From positions 4,402,001-4,466,000 of the forward strand of contig NZ_CP107772.1 of the NCBI RefSeq assembly GCF_036345155.1: a stretch of DNA of 64,000 nucleotides, in the 5' to 3' direction. The translations under genes were made by a program, and so were the position numbers. The notes under the pieces are model-generated. The model was not told the origin of the DNA, ran no database searches, and saw nothing but the letters and a program-made list of their open reading frames with translations. Shown piece by piece: positions 15,435-25,126 of the stretch; the stretch's first letter is position 1; each line of letters starts with the position of its first letter. This DNA is from Streptomyces sp. NBC_00582. Lineage in GTDB: Bacteria; Actinomycetota; Actinomycetes; Streptomycetales; Streptomycetaceae.

Positions 15435-16723
15435 GACGTCTTCTCCGCCCTCTCCATCTCCAGCTCGACCTCCGTGCCGCCGCCCGGCACCGCCCGCAAC
15501 CGGGCCGTACCGCCGTTGCGCTCCATACGGCCGATGATCGATTCTCTAACGCCCATGCGGTCGGCGGGTATCGAGTCCAGGTCGAAGCCGGGGCCGCGGT
15601 CCCGGACGGACACGAAGACCGTCCTGCCCTCGACTTCGGCGTACACCTGCACGGCGCCCCCCTCGCCACCGTACTTGGCGGCGTTCACCATCGCCTCGCG
15701 CGCGGCCTGCATCTGTGCGCCGACCCGCTCGTCGAGCGGGCAGTCGCCCACGACCACGACCTCTATGGGGACGCCGTGCTTGTCCTCGACCTCCGCGGCG
15801 TTGCGCCGGACGGCGTCGGCGACCGTCCTCGGCTCGTCGTCCTCGTCCTTGCCGGTGCCCTCCGGTTTGTAGAGCCAGGTGCGCAGGTCCCGCTCCTGGG
15901 CGCGGGCGAGCCGGCGCACCTCGTTCGCGTTCTCCGCGTTGCGCTGGATCAGGGTCAGGGTGTGCAGTACGGAGTCGTGTACATGGGCGGCGACCTCGGC
16001 GCGCTCCTGGGCACGGATGCGCATCAGCCGCTCCTCGGAGAGGTCCTGGGTCATCCGGACGAGGTAGGGACCGGCGAGCAGGGTGATACCGACGAGGACG
16101 GCGAGCGCCGCCTGCAGCACCGAGCCGAGGTGGGCGGCCGACCCCTGCAGTACGAAGATGCCGGAGACACCGGTCGTGACGAGGAGGACACCGGCACCGG
16201 CGCGCAGCAGCGTGAGCGTACGGCGTCTGCGCCCGACCTCGACCCAGCGGGCCCGGCGGGCGTTGTCCGCCTGGCGCCAGACAAGGGCGACACCCGCGCC
16301 GACGAGGACGGCGGGCAGGAGATACGCCTTGGCGCCGTTGCCCAGGTTCACATTGCTGACGAAGACCAGGGCGACGACGACCATGAGGAGCAGGGCGACG
16401 ATCTGGCCCCGGTCCGGTCTGCGGGCGACGAGTCTACGGCGGCCGTCGGGCGCGGTCTCGGTGGTGACGAGCGAGGGCGGCTTCTGGTCGCCGACACCGC
16501 CGACACCGAGCGGCACGAAGAACCAGAACGCCGCGTAGAGCAGGGCACCGAGGCCGTCCGCCATGAACAGGCCGACGAAGACGAGCCGCACCCACACGAC
16601 GGGCAGCCCGAGATGCCCGGCGAGCCCCCGCGCCACACCACCCAGCCAGCGACCGTCGCTGCTGCGGTAGAGCTTGCGCGGCGGCCGCGGTTCGACGAGG
16701 GGCGCTGCTGCGGCTTCCGGCAT
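15431..16723 (-). CDS. PspC-domain sensor histidine kinase
   Basis: A 430-residue membrane kinase. An N-terminal PspC domain (about 15-80: RKLYRSSDGRWLGGVARGLAGHLG) is followed by several membrane helices to about 220. A dimerisation/phospho-acceptor motif VHDSVLHTL has its histidine near residue 249. The HATPase domain has an N-box REAMVNAAKYG and G-box DRGPGFD. PspC domains sense envelope stress. ATG 16723 is preferred over 16759 because GACCAT (-10 on minus, 16731-16736) sits 7 nt upstream. It is coupled to the response regulator and diverges from another PspC gene. Confidence 0.9.
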   Translation of the reverse strand: MPEAAAAPLVEPRPPRKLYRSSDGRWLGGVARGLAGHLGLPVVWVRLVFVGLFMADGLGALLYAAFWFFVPLGVGGVGDQKPPSLVTTETAPDGRRRLVARRPDRGQIVALLLMVVVALVFVSNVNLGNGAKAYLLPAVLVGAGVALVWRQADNARRARWVEVGRRRRTLTLLRAGAGVLLVTTGVSGIFVLQGSAAHLGSVLQAALAVLVGITLLAGPYLVRMTQDLSEERLMRIRAQERAEVAAHVHDSVLHTLTLIQRNAENANEVRRLARAQERDLRTWLYKPEGTGKDEDDEPRTVADAVRRNAAEVEDKHGVPIEVVVVGDCPLDERVGAQMQAAREAMVNAAKYGGEGGAVQVYAEVEGRTVFVSVRDRGPGFDLDSIPADRMGVRESIIGRMERNGGTARLRAVPGGGTEVELEMERAEKTS

Positions 16724-16902
16724 GCCAACGATGGTCACACAGCGTGCGGGCCAGGGCATCAGGGTTCGCCCCCGAGACGCCCCTGATCTTCGGCCCCCTC
16801 GCAGGTCGAACGCCTCCCGGGCCCGGGCTCAGGGCCGATATCAGGGTCCGACCAGGGTCGTTCCGACTGCCGCCGGGGCCGCGGGCCCGCCACCATGGAC
16901 CC

Positions 16903-18345
16903 ATGGAAAATCACCAGCACGCCGCGGACGCCGTGCCCGACGGGGGCACCGCGCCCGACGCGGCCGCCCCGTCCTCCGGTGCCCCGAGCGCCGCAGGTGA
17001 GACACCTCGCGCGCACGGGCGCACGGGCGCGGAGAAAGAGGAGGGGGCCGAAGCGGTCGAGGGAGCCGGGCGGCCCGCCAAGTTCCGCCGCGACCGGGAG
17101 TACAAGGTGCTCGCCGGGGTGTGCGCGGGGCTGGGCCGGCACTACGACATGGATCCGGTGATCTTCCGGATCACGCTCGCGGTGCTCTCCGCGACCGGCG
17201 GCATCGGTCTCCTCTTCTACGGGTTCGCCTGGCTCTTCGTCCCCTACTCCCACGACGAGCAGAACGAGGTGCGCAAGCTGCTGACCGGCCGGGTCGACGG
17301 CCAGGCCCTCGTGGCCGTGCTGTTCGCGCTGGTCGGCTGCGGTGTCTTCCTGACGATGCTGAACAACGGCAGTGTGCTGACCTTCGCCGTCGTCCTGTCG
17401 CTGCTGCTGGGGGGCGCCGGGTACTGGTCGCGGCACCGCGGCTCCTCCGATCCCGACCCCCTGGCCGCGCAGGCCGCCGCCGACGCCCCGCCGGAGGCCA
17501 AGGCGCCGCCGGTCCCGGCCGCCTACCCGTCCTGGTGGCGTGACCCCATCGTGAAGGACGGCACGCATGTCGGCGGCACCGGCTATCTGTGGGGTCCCCG
17601 GGACCCGCGGGAGCGGGACATCGCGGCGGCCATCCAGGTCGGTCTCATCGGCCACGCCGGCGACCGCGAGGACATACCCGTCCCGCCCGGCCGCTCCCCC
17701 GCTCCGCGCGGCCCGCGCTGGACCGGCGGCTGGGTGTTCCTGCTGGCCGTGCTCGCGGGCGCCCTCGTCACCCGGCTCACCTGGGACGACCACCCGCTCG
17801 GCACCAGCCTCCAGGCCGGTCTGGCCGCCGCGCTCATCGTGCTCGGCGTGGGCATCGCGATCAGCTCGTTCCTGGGGCGCACCGGTGCGGGGTCGGTGTT
17901 CCTGGCGATCGTCACCGCCGGACTGCTGGCGGGTACGACGGTCCTGCCCAAGGACGTGACCACGCACTGGATCGACGAGACCTGGCGGCCCGCGACGGTG
18001 GCGGACGTACAGGAGGCCTACGACCTCGGCACCGGTGACGCGAAGCTGGACCTGTCCGGGCTGGACGTGGCCGCGGGACGGACGGTGAGCACCGACGCGG
18101 AGGTGGGGGTGGGCCGGCTGCGGGTGATCGTGCCGCCGGACGTCACTGTGAGGCTGAGCATCGATGTGGGGCTGGGCGACATCCAACTGCCCGGCGAGAG
18201 CAAGGAGGACGTGGACGTGGAGCCGGGCAAGCACAGGTCGGTGACGTTGAGGCCGGTGTCGGGCGCCAAGGACGACGCCGGGACGCTCGACCTCGACCTC
18301 CAGGTCGGGGTGGGACAGGCGGAGGTGGCCCGTGCTGCGTCATGA
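16903..18345 (+). CDS. PspC-domain membrane protein
   Basis: A 480-residue protein. Acidic, Ala-rich N-terminus to about 60, a PspC domain about 62-125 (FRRDREYKVLAGVCAGLGRHYDMD), then hydrophobic segments interspersed with polar loops. The C-terminal 130 residues are soluble and beta-rich, resembling the adhesin-like DUF (toastrack) domain often seen after PspC: GDAKLDLSGLDVAAG, VGVGRLRVIVPPDV. ATG 16903 follows CACCAT by 6 nt. It probably works with the divergent PspC kinase as an anti-stress or envelope sensor (inference). Its end overlaps the next gene by 14 nt. Confidence 0.85.
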   Translation: MENHQHAADAVPDGGTAPDAAAPSSGAPSAAGETPRAHGRTGAEKEEGAEAVEGAGRPAKFRRDREYKVLAGVCAGLGRHYDMDPVIFRITLAVLSATGGIGLLFYGFAWLFVPYSHDEQNEVRKLLTGRVDGQALVAVLFALVGCGVFLTMLNNGSVLTFAVVLSLLLGGAGYWSRHRGSSDPDPLAAQAAADAPPEAKAPPVPAAYPSWWRDPIVKDGTHVGGTGYLWGPRDPRERDIAAAIQVGLIGHAGDREDIPVPPGRSPAPRGPRWTGGWVFLLAVLAGALVTRLTWDDHPLGTSLQAGLAAALIVLGVGIAISSFLGRTGAGSVFLAIVTAGLLAGTTVLPKDVTTHWIDETWRPATVADVQEAYDLGTGDAKLDLSGLDVAAGRTVSTDAEVGVGRLRVIVPPDVTVRLSIDVGLGDIQLPGESKEDVDVEPGKHRSVTLRPVSGAKDDAGTLDLDLQVGVGQAEVARAAS

Positions 18346-18577
18346 GTTCCGACCCGGCAGGCTGGTGGCGGGCGCGTTCTTCACCCTCGCGGGGGTCGTC
18401 TACGCGGGAGACGCGGGCGGGCTCTGGGAGACGCCCTGGTTCGCGATCATTCCGCTGGTCGTGGTCGGGCTCTGCCTGGCCGGGGTGACGGGCCTGGTCG
18501 CCCGCTCCGTGCGCAGAAGACGCCGTACCGGTCGGGAGACGCGGGCCGGGGCAGCGGGCGCGGACAGCGGGATCTGA
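18332..18577 (+). CDS. Small two-helix membrane protein coupled to the PspC gene
   Basis: An 81-residue protein from a GTG inside the end of the PspC gene (14-nt overlap), with a GGAGG site 7 nt upstream. Two hydrophobic helices (about 10-25 and 35-57) are followed by a basic tail RRRRRTGRETR. No family recognised; its position suggests an accessory subunit of the PspC protein. Confidence 0.75.
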   Translation: MLRHEFRPGRLVAGAFFTLAGVVYAGDAGGLWETPWFAIIPLVVVGLCLAGVTGLVARSVRRRRRTGRETRAGAAGADSGI

Positions 18578-18613
18578 AAGGGCCGGTCCGGGCCGAGGGC
18601 GGGAGCAGACCTG

Positions 18614-18640
18614 CCCGGGCCGACGGCATGGTGGCCCGGG
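18614..18640. terminator. Putative bidirectional terminator
   Basis: CCCGGGCC (18614-18621) pairs with GGCCCGGG (18633-18640) between convergent genes. The stem is short and has no T-run. Confidence 0.45.
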
Positions 18641-18678
18641 TGGGACAGCCCTGTGGGGGGGCAGGGGGGTGGTGGGTG

Positions 18679-19212
18679 TCAGTCGAGGCCGCCCGATCGT
18701 TGACGGCGCCTGTTCTGCCAGAGGGAGTCGACAGAGAGGTAGGGGGCGCCGGCCAGGACCAGGGGGAGCCAGGCCATGAGGTAGATGAGGTCGTTGCCGT
18801 AGTAGTACGGGTCGGAGGCCCAGCTCACCGTCAGCCAGAGGGAAAGGGAGATCAGCGCGCCGCCGAGAGCGGCGAGGCGGGTGAGGAGACCGATCAGTGC
18901 GCCGATGCCGACGGCGAGCTCGCCGAGGGCGATGGCGTAGCCGAAACCGACCGGGTTCTTCAGGGCCAGGTCGACCAGGGCGGGGATGGCCGAGGAGTCA
19001 CGGACGGCACGCATGGTGTCGCCGATCGAGCCCGCGCCGCCGTCCTTCATGAAGGCGCTGTCGGTGAGTTTGTCGAGACCGGCGTAGGTGAAGGTGACGC
19101 CGAGGAAGATCCGTAGAGGAAGGAGTGCGTAGTGGTTGGCGGTGTCCCGCCAGCCTCGGCCGCCGCCGTGCAGATGGGGGGGATGGGTGTCGGTCCGCAT
19201 GCCGTGAGTCAT
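18679..19212 (-). CDS. DoxX-family membrane protein
   Basis: A 177-residue protein with four membrane helices and the DoxX signature at the first helix (LRIFLGVTFTYAGLDKLTD), later GFGYAIALGELAVGIGALIGLLTRLAALGGALISL. DoxX-like proteins are small quinol-linked or redox-associated membrane subunits; the exact role here is unknown. The N-terminal 25 residues are polar and His-rich. The ribosome site is weak (GAGAGG about 12 nt upstream). Confidence 0.85.
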   Translation of the reverse strand: MTHGMRTDTHPPHLHGGGRGWRDTANHYALLPLRIFLGVTFTYAGLDKLTDSAFMKDGGAGSIGDTMRAVRDSSAIPALVDLALKNPVGFGYAIALGELAVGIGALIGLLTRLAALGGALISLSLWLTVSWASDPYYYGNDLIYLMAWLPLVLAGAPYLSVDSLWQNRRRQRSGGLD

Positions 19213-19342
19213 CGCCGGTAGCCGCCTCTCGCCCGAGTGGTGGGACCTTCAACAGACCATACGTACGAAATGGGGGGTGCGCTCAATTGTCTGCGCAGCC
19301 GGTGCATCCGACTGGTTCACTCCGTTCGTGCGTTCACTTCGG

Positions 19343-20632
19343 CTACTCGGTGACGTCGATCGTGCAGCGGTTGGTCTCCACGCCTGCCGCGGTGACGACC
19401 TGGACCTCCACGCGGCCGGGTTCGACGTCGGCGGGGACGGGGACGGTGAGGACGGTGTCGGTGGGGTTGCTGAAGCCGCCGGTGACCGGGACGAGGGGGA
19501 CGTGGACATGGACGGGGCCGATGCGGACGACCATGCGGGAGAGGCGGTCGGCGGTCTGGGCGCCGGGCGGGACGAAGCCGGCGCCGCGGATCTCGATGTC
19601 GTCGCCGGTGCGGATGGGGGCGTCGAGGTCGCCGGCCTCGCGGGAGCGGACGACGGAGAGGATGACGGGGCGGCCGCCCTCGGCGTACTTGCCGGCCAGA
19701 TAGGTGGCGGCCGAGACCAGGACCACGACGGCGAGCCCCCAGGGCAGGTCGGGGAGCTGGTCGGGGCGGCGGGCGAGGCGGACCGCGGCGAAGGCCAGGG
19801 CGACGGCGCTGATCACGACGTACTGGATGTCGGCGAAGGTGCCGCGGCCGGAGTCGTCGGTGAGGAGGTCGGCGGCGCGGGGGCGATGGGCGCGGACCTT
19901 CTGGAGGCGCTGGGCCAGGACCCGTAGGCCCACCACCCGACGGACCAGCACCGCGATGCCGCAGACCACGGCGAGGACGGTCACGACACCGGCGCCGCGC
20001 GCGAGGTCGAGGCCGGAGGTGAGGGCGTCGCGTTCGGTGTGGCCGGAGGCGGCGGCGAGACGGCCGACGAGGACGAGGACGGCGTAGGAGAGGAGGACGA
20101 CCCAGGCGGCGGCGACCGCTCGGGAGGTGGACAGGCGGTTGTCCTCACCGATGACGGGGGCGAGGACGCCACCCCGGGCCCGGTGGAACCAGGAGGCGGT
20201 GGTGAGGGCGCCCGCCACGACGAGGGCGGCGAGGAGTCCGGCGGTGCGGGCGGAGGTCCAGCCGGCGCCGATCGCGGTCAGGGACTGGACGAGGAGGAGC
20301 AGCACGACCGCCGCCCAGACGGTGAACGCGGTGCGCAGCCAGAGGCGGGAGAGCCAGGCCTCGCCCTCGGCTCGGCCGCGTTCGGCGACGAGTTCCGCCG
20401 ATTGGGTGAGTTCCTCCGAGACCCACTGGCGGGAGGCCGAGGCCGAGTGGGCGACGGCGGCCGGCAGGCCCTGGCCGGCGGCGAACTCGTCGCGTTGCAG
20501 CAGGAACGCGGCGACCGCGCGCCGGTGTCCCTCGCGGGCGCCGTGCGGGCAGTCCCCGCAGGTGCAGCCGCCGTCGTGGGGGCCCGCGCCCGTGCCCGGG
20601 TGCGCGCCCTGTCTCGCCTCCTGTACCGCCAC
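19343..20632 (-). CDS. Unrecognised membrane protein with CxCxxC motif and IPT-like C-terminus
   Basis: About 429 residues from GTG 20632. A short Cys motif CTCGDC near residue 22 could bind metal. A helical soluble part (about 40-90) follows, then five or so membrane helices between about 95 and 310, including LWLRTAFTVWAAVVLLLLVQSLTAI. The C-terminal 130 residues are a beta-sandwich-like domain (DDIEIRGAGFVPPGAQ, then VRIGPVHVHVPLVPVTGGF) reminiscent of IPT/TIG folds. I do not recognise the family. Start choice: GTG 20632 has GGAAGG 12 nt upstream; an in-frame ATG at 20740 would give a tail that does not look coding. Confidence 0.7.
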   Translation of the reverse strand: MAVQEARQGAHPGTGAGPHDGGCTCGDCPHGAREGHRRAVAAFLLQRDEFAAGQGLPAAVAHSASASRQWVSEELTQSAELVAERGRAEGEAWLSRLWLRTAFTVWAAVVLLLLVQSLTAIGAGWTSARTAGLLAALVVAGALTTASWFHRARGGVLAPVIGEDNRLSTSRAVAAAWVVLLSYAVLVLVGRLAAASGHTERDALTSGLDLARGAGVVTVLAVVCGIAVLVRRVVGLRVLAQRLQKVRAHRPRAADLLTDDSGRGTFADIQYVVISAVALAFAAVRLARRPDQLPDLPWGLAVVVLVSAATYLAGKYAEGGRPVILSVVRSREAGDLDAPIRTGDDIEIRGAGFVPPGAQTADRLSRMVVRIGPVHVHVPLVPVTGGFSNPTDTVLTVPVPADVEPGRVEVQVVTAAGVETNRCTIDVTE

Positions 20633-20835
20633 GTCCGACGCCCGCCTTCCCCGTGACCCGAACGAGCGGCGGCCCCTGAAAAACCCGTGGTGGATCCCGG
20701 CCGCCGCCCCGCTGACAACTCCCCCGCGATGACAGCGCATTGTGCCCTACCGCACACGGTCGGGCTGAGGCAGGTCTGGTCAGAGCAGGTGAAGAAGGGA
20801 GGGGTCGTGTTGACCCGGCTGCGAGAATTGTCCGT

Positions 20836-21762
20836 ATGGCCGAGATCATCCAGCGTGACGGGAGCTGGGCCTTCGACGGTACGACGGTCCGGATCACGCC
20901 GGGGCTGCACCGTTCCGTGCCGCTGTTCCGGCAGACGTACGGGGAGATCGCCGTGCCGTTGGAGGCGGTAGCCGGGGTCGTCTACGAGCCGGAACGGCGG
21001 CGGGGGCGGCTGCGGATGCGGCTCAGGGAGGGAGCGGATCCGCTGTTGCAGGCGACGGGCGGGCGGCTGCCGGCGGCGGCGGACCCGTACCGGCTGCTGG
21101 TGGACGTGGACCGTTCGGGGCTGGCGGAGTATGTCGTCGAGGAGATCCGGCACGCGTTGCTGCTGGACCAGGTACCCAAGGAGCCCACCCGCTCCTATCT
21201 GTTGCCGGGGCCGCCGGTTCCGGTGTCGGTGCGTTCGTCCGACGGCACGGTGTCCTTCGACGGGACGCGGGTGCGCATCGACTGGGCGGACACCTCGGAC
21301 CGGGTGAAGCGGGCGACGGGGCCGCGGATCATCGCGGTCGGGGATCTGGTGCAGGTGGAGTGGCTGCCCAACTCCGGTCACGGGGACGGGTTTCTGCGGT
21401 TCGCGACCCGGGAGACGGTGTTCTCGAGGCTGTCGGCGGAGAAGGATCCGTATGCGCTGGATCTGTGGGGCGGGGTGCAGCGGGATCTGCTGACCGCGCT
21501 GGTGGCGACGGCGGTGACGGCCCGGATGCCGCATCCCTCGGCGCGGGTGGACACCGGGGGCGGGGGCCGGCCGCACCGGTGGGCGGCGGCCGTTCCCGCC
21601 CAGGCCGACCATCACGACGTACTGCTGCGCAGGCTGCGGGAGCTGGGCGAGCTGCACCGGGAGGGGGTGCTGACGGACGAGGAGTTCGCCCGGACCAAGG
21701 CGGTGATACTGCGCGGCTTCCAGGAAGGGCCTAGCTCAGCAGGTCCGGTTCGCTGCGGCTGA
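20836..21762 (+). CDS. DUF4429 and SHOCT domain protein
   Basis: A 308-residue soluble protein with two related halves beginning RDGSWAFDGTTVRI and SDGTVSFDGTRVRI, the DUF4429 arrangement. A C-terminal SHOCT helix pair follows (LLRRLRELGELHREGVLTDEEFARTKAVIL). SHOCT segments mediate oligomer or membrane contacts. ATG 20836 is chosen because GAGAAT lies 7 nt upstream and the DUF4429 repeat begins directly after. The 3' end overlaps the convergent aldolase gene by 32 bp. Confidence 0.8.
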   Translation: MAEIIQRDGSWAFDGTTVRITPGLHRSVPLFRQTYGEIAVPLEAVAGVVYEPERRRGRLRMRLREGADPLLQATGGRLPAAADPYRLLVDVDRSGLAEYVVEEIRHALLLDQVPKEPTRSYLLPGPPVPVSVRSSDGTVSFDGTRVRIDWADTSDRVKRATGPRIIAVGDLVQVEWLPNSGHGDGFLRFATRETVFSRLSAEKDPYALDLWGGVQRDLLTALVATAVTARMPHPSARVDTGGGGRPHRWAAAVPAQADHHDVLLRRLRELGELHREGVLTDEEFARTKAVILRGFQEGPSSAGPVRCG

Positions 21763-22525
21763 TGTCCTGCCACAGGGGCTGGTAGTTGATCCAGGCCACG
21801 AGGTCGCCGCCGAGTTGTTCACGGGTGGCGACGGCGGCGCGATGGTCGATCAGCAGGGGGCGGCCGGCCGCGCGGGCGGTGAGCTGGACCTGGCTGGAGC
21901 GTTCCATGGACAGGAACCACCAGGCGGCCGCGTCGACCGAGTCCCCGACGGTGAGCAGTCCGTGGTTGCGCAGGACGAGGGCCTTGCGGGTGCCGAGGGC
22001 GCTCGCGATGCGCCGGCCCTCCTCGGTGTCGACGGCGACGCCGGTGTAGGCGTCGTAGAGGGCGTGGTCCTCGTAGAAGGCGCAGCTCTCCTGGGTGAGG
22101 GGGTCGAGGAGTTCGCCGAGGGCGGCGAGGGCGCGGCCGTACACCGAGTGGCAGTGGGCGACGGCGACGACGTCCGGGCGGGCGGCGTGGACCTGGGCGT
22201 GGACGGTGAAGGCGGCCTGGTTGACGTGGTAGCCGCCCTCGACGACCTGGCCGTCGGAGTTGGCGAGGACCAGGTCACTGACGGTGACGTGCTTGAACGG
22301 CATGCCGAACGGGTTGACCCAGAAGCAGTCGCTGTATTCGGGGTCGCGGGCGGTGATGTGTCCGGACACGCCGTCCTCGAAGCCGAGGCGGCCGAAGATG
22401 CGTACGGCGCCCGCCAGGCGTTCCTTGCGGTGCCGGCGCTCGTCCTCGACCGAGTCGTGCATCGGCGGCATCGCGAAGTTGAGCCGGTCGGTGGGCAGCG
22501 GGGCAGGCGGCGTGGGCCCGTGCAT
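21731..22525 (-). CDS. Class II aldolase/adducin-family protein
   Basis: A 264-residue protein with the class II aldolase fold. Zinc ligands are visible as HCHSVYGRALA and a later NHGLLTVG; the early glycine motif is EDGVSGHITARDPE. Family members catalyse aldol cleavage of phosphosugars or related reactions; members lacking a sugar-kinase neighbour often have unknown substrates, and none is apparent here. ATG 22525 has GGAGGACCG directly upstream. The end overlaps the DUF4429 gene. Confidence 0.85.
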   Translation of the reverse strand: MHGPTPPAPLPTDRLNFAMPPMHDSVEDERRHRKERLAGAVRIFGRLGFEDGVSGHITARDPEYSDCFWVNPFGMPFKHVTVSDLVLANSDGQVVEGGYHVNQAAFTVHAQVHAARPDVVAVAHCHSVYGRALAALGELLDPLTQESCAFYEDHALYDAYTGVAVDTEEGRRIASALGTRKALVLRNHGLLTVGDSVDAAAWWFLSMERSSQVQLTARAAGRPLLIDHRAAVATREQLGGDLVAWINYQPLWQDISRSEPDLLS

Positions 22526-22673
22526 CGGTCCTCCAGCACTGGGTGGGTGTACGGGCGGAAGTTACCCTCGGTCAGCGCAGGAGAACAGGCTTGTTGCGCA
22601 AAGATGACGTGCGTCTGTGGAACACGACGGAATTGCGACAGGAGATGTCCTGTATCGCGTTCACACTCCGGGT

Positions 22674-23162
22674 ATGACAGCGAACGACACGGCGGCGAAC
22701 TGGGCCGCGTTCACGGCTGCCGAGCCCGGTCTCGCGCGGACCGTCGAGGAGCGTTTCGGCGCGTTCACCCACCATGTACTGGCGACCCTGCGCAAGGACG
22801 GTTCTCCTCGGACCGCGGGACTGGAGGTCCGGTTCCTCGACGGTGAGCTGTGGCTCGGCATGATGCCGGACTCGGTGAAGGCGCTCGATCTGCGGCGTGA
22901 TCCGCGTTTCGCGCTCCAGGCCAACCCGGGTGAGGGAACCGGGATGGGCGGCGGGGACGTACGGATCGCGGGGCGGGCGGTCGAGGTCGAGGATCCGGCG
23001 GTGAAGGCGGCATACCGGAAAGAGGTGGAACCGCCGGAGCCGTTCCACCTCTTCCGCACCGAGCTGACGGAGGTCGTGAGGACCTACGTCGAGGACGAGA
23101 CGTATCTCGTCGTGCAGGTCTGGAAGCCCGGAGAGCCGGTGCGCGCTCTCAAGCGGACCTGA
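22674..23162 (+). CDS. Pyridoxamine 5'-phosphate oxidase-fold protein
   Basis: A 162-residue single-domain split-barrel flavin-binding-type protein: HHVLATLRKDGSPRTAGLEVRFLDGELWLGM, then RDPRFALQANPGEG and a C-terminal YLVVQVWKPGEPV. Likely binds FMN or F420. ATG 22674 has CACACT 6 nt upstream (weak -10, leaderless). Stops 18 bp before the convergent guaA end. Confidence 0.82.
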   Translation: MTANDTAANWAAFTAAEPGLARTVEERFGAFTHHVLATLRKDGSPRTAGLEVRFLDGELWLGMMPDSVKALDLRRDPRFALQANPGEGTGMGGGDVRIAGRAVEVEDPAVKAAYRKEVEPPEPFHLFRTELTEVVRTYVEDETYLVVQVWKPGEPVRALKRT

Positions 23163-23180
23163 AGGGACCTGGGAAGAGAC

Positions 23181-24761
23181 CTACTCCCACTCGATGGTGC
23201 CCGGGGGCTTGGAGGTCACGTCGAGGACGACGCGGTTGACGTCACGGACCTCGTTGGTGATCCGGGTGGAGATCTTCGCGAGGACGTCGTACGGCAGCCG
23301 CGACCAGTCGGCGGTCATGGCGTCCTCGGAGGAGACGGGGCGCAGCACGATCGGGTGGCCGTAGGTGCGGCCGTCGCCCTGGACGCCGACGCTGCGGACG
23401 TCCGCGAGCAGGACCACCGGGCACTGCCAGATCTCGCGGTCGAGACCGGCGGCGGTGAGTTCCTCGCGGGCGATCGCGTCGGCGTCGCGCAGGAGGTCCA
23501 GGCGCTCCTTGGTGACCTCGCCGACGATCCGGATGCCGAGGCCGGGGCCGGGGAACGGCTGGCGCTGGACGATCTCCTCCGGCAGGCCGAGCTCCTGGCC
23601 GACCATGCGGACCTCGTCCTTGAAGAGCTTGCGGAGGGGCTCGATGAGCTTGAACTCCAGGTCCTCGGGGAGACCGCCCACGTTGTGGTGGGACTTGATG
23701 TTGGCGGTGCCGGTGCCGCCGCCGGACTCGACGACGTCCGGGTAGAGCGTGCCCTGGACCAGGAACTCCACCGCCGGGCCCTCGTCGGCGATGATCTCGG
23801 CCTGGGCCTGCTCGAAGACGCGGATGAACTCGCGGCCGATGGTCTTGCGCTTCTGCTCGGGGTCGGAGACGCCCTTCAGCGCGGTGAGGAAGCGCTCCTC
23901 GGCGTCGACGACGACCAGCTTGACGCCGGTCGCGGCCACGAAGTCCTTCTCGACCTGCTCGGTCTCGCCCTTGCGCATCAGACCGTGGTCGACATACACG
24001 CAGGTGAGCTGGTCGCCGATGGCCCGGGCGACGAGGGCGGCGGCCACGGCGGAGTCGACGCCGCCGGAGAGGCCGCAGATGGCGCGCTTGTCGCCGACCA
24101 GCTCGCGGATCGCGGAGACCTGCTCCTCGATCACATTGCCGGTGGTCCAGGTGGGCTTCAGGCCCGCGCCGCGGTAGAGGAAGTGCTCCAGGACCTGCTG
24201 GCCGTGCGTGGAGTGCATGACCTCGGGGTGGTACTGGACGCCGTAGAGCTTCTTCTCGTCGTTCTCGAAGGCGGCGACCGGGACGACGTCCGTGGACGCG
24301 GTGACGGTGAAGCCCTCGGGGGCGGCGGAACAGGCGTCGCCGTGCGACATCCATACGTGCTGCTCGGCGGGGGTGCCCTCGAAGAGGGTGGAGGACGTCC
24401 GGGAGACGTGCAGATCCGTACGGCCGTACTCGCGGGAGCCGGTGTTGTCCACCGTGCCGCCGAGGGTCTGGGCCATGAGCTGGAAGCCGTAGCACATGCC
24501 GAAGACGGGGACGCCGGCCTCGAAGAGCTCGCGGCCGAGGCGGGGGGCGCCCTCCTCGTACACGGACGAGGGGCCGCCGGAGAGGATGATCGCCGCCGGG
24601 TTCTTGGCGAGCATCTCCTCGACCGGCGTGGTGCTCGGCACGATTTCGCTGTAGACCCGGGCCTCGCGGACTCGACGGGCGATGAGCTGGGCGTACTGTG
24701 CGCCGAAGTCGACGACCAGGACGGTGTCGGGGGCGGCGGCAGCGGGAGTCGCTGATGACAC
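23181..24761 (-). CDS. guaA: GMP synthase (glutamine-hydrolysing)
   Basis: A 526-residue enzyme. N-terminal class I glutamine amidotransferase with nucleophile C90 (GMCYGFQL) and H178/E180 of the triad. The ATP-pyrophosphatase P-loop SGGVDS is at 232-237, and the C-terminal dimerisation domain ends in PPGTIEWE. It converts XMP to GMP with glutamine and ATP, downstream of the IMP dehydrogenase encoded at 47746. GTG 24761 is preceded by GGAAGG. Confidence 0.97.
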   Translation of the reverse strand: MSSATPAAAAPDTVLVVDFGAQYAQLIARRVREARVYSEIVPSTTPVEEMLAKNPAAIILSGGPSSVYEEGAPRLGRELFEAGVPVFGMCYGFQLMAQTLGGTVDNTGSREYGRTDLHVSRTSSTLFEGTPAEQHVWMSHGDACSAAPEGFTVTASTDVVPVAAFENDEKKLYGVQYHPEVMHSTHGQQVLEHFLYRGAGLKPTWTTGNVIEEQVSAIRELVGDKRAICGLSGGVDSAVAAALVARAIGDQLTCVYVDHGLMRKGETEQVEKDFVAATGVKLVVVDAEERFLTALKGVSDPEQKRKTIGREFIRVFEQAQAEIIADEGPAVEFLVQGTLYPDVVESGGGTGTANIKSHHNVGGLPEDLEFKLIEPLRKLFKDEVRMVGQELGLPEEIVQRQPFPGPGLGIRIVGEVTKERLDLLRDADAIAREELTAAGLDREIWQCPVVLLADVRSVGVQGDGRTYGHPIVLRPVSSEDAMTADWSRLPYDVLAKISTRITNEVRDVNRVVLDVTSKPPGTIEWE

Positions 24762-25114
24762 GGGGGCCTTCCGGCGGTGGGCGGAGTCTCTGTGCTGGCC
24801 AATTCTACTTTGGGTGCCGTGGGGGCGGTCCCGTCCCTCGGGGCTCCGCCCCCGGACCCCCGGCCCGGCAAGGGGAGGGTGATCGACTCGGGGGGAGAGG
24901 AGAGGGGGGCGAGCGGCTCGCGGGGGAAGAAGGGGAGGGGAGGGAACGGCTCGAGGGCAAGGGGGGCGGTGATCAGCTCGGTGGGAGGTAGGGGTATCCG
25001 GCTCGGGAGCGCGAAGGACGGGGCGCCGGCTCGGCGGGGGAAGGGCGGGTGAGCGGCCCCGTAGGTGGAGAGGGAGCGTGACGGGGGGCGACCGGCAGGG
25101 GTTGGGGGGTGTGG
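24762..25114. other. Purine-skewed intergenic stretch upstream of guaA
   Basis: No gene is visible. From about 24888 to 25080 the plus strand is strongly G/A-rich. Positions 24922-24944 carry four G-runs separated by short purine linkers, a G-quadruplex-type pattern. Confidence 0.5.
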
Positions 25115-25126
25115 CATACTCGCCGT

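Noticed and set aside
20708..20720. GCTGACAAC (TTGTCAGC on minus) before the membrane protein gene
   Set aside because: Lacks the GTG of the box and no TANNNT at the required spacing.
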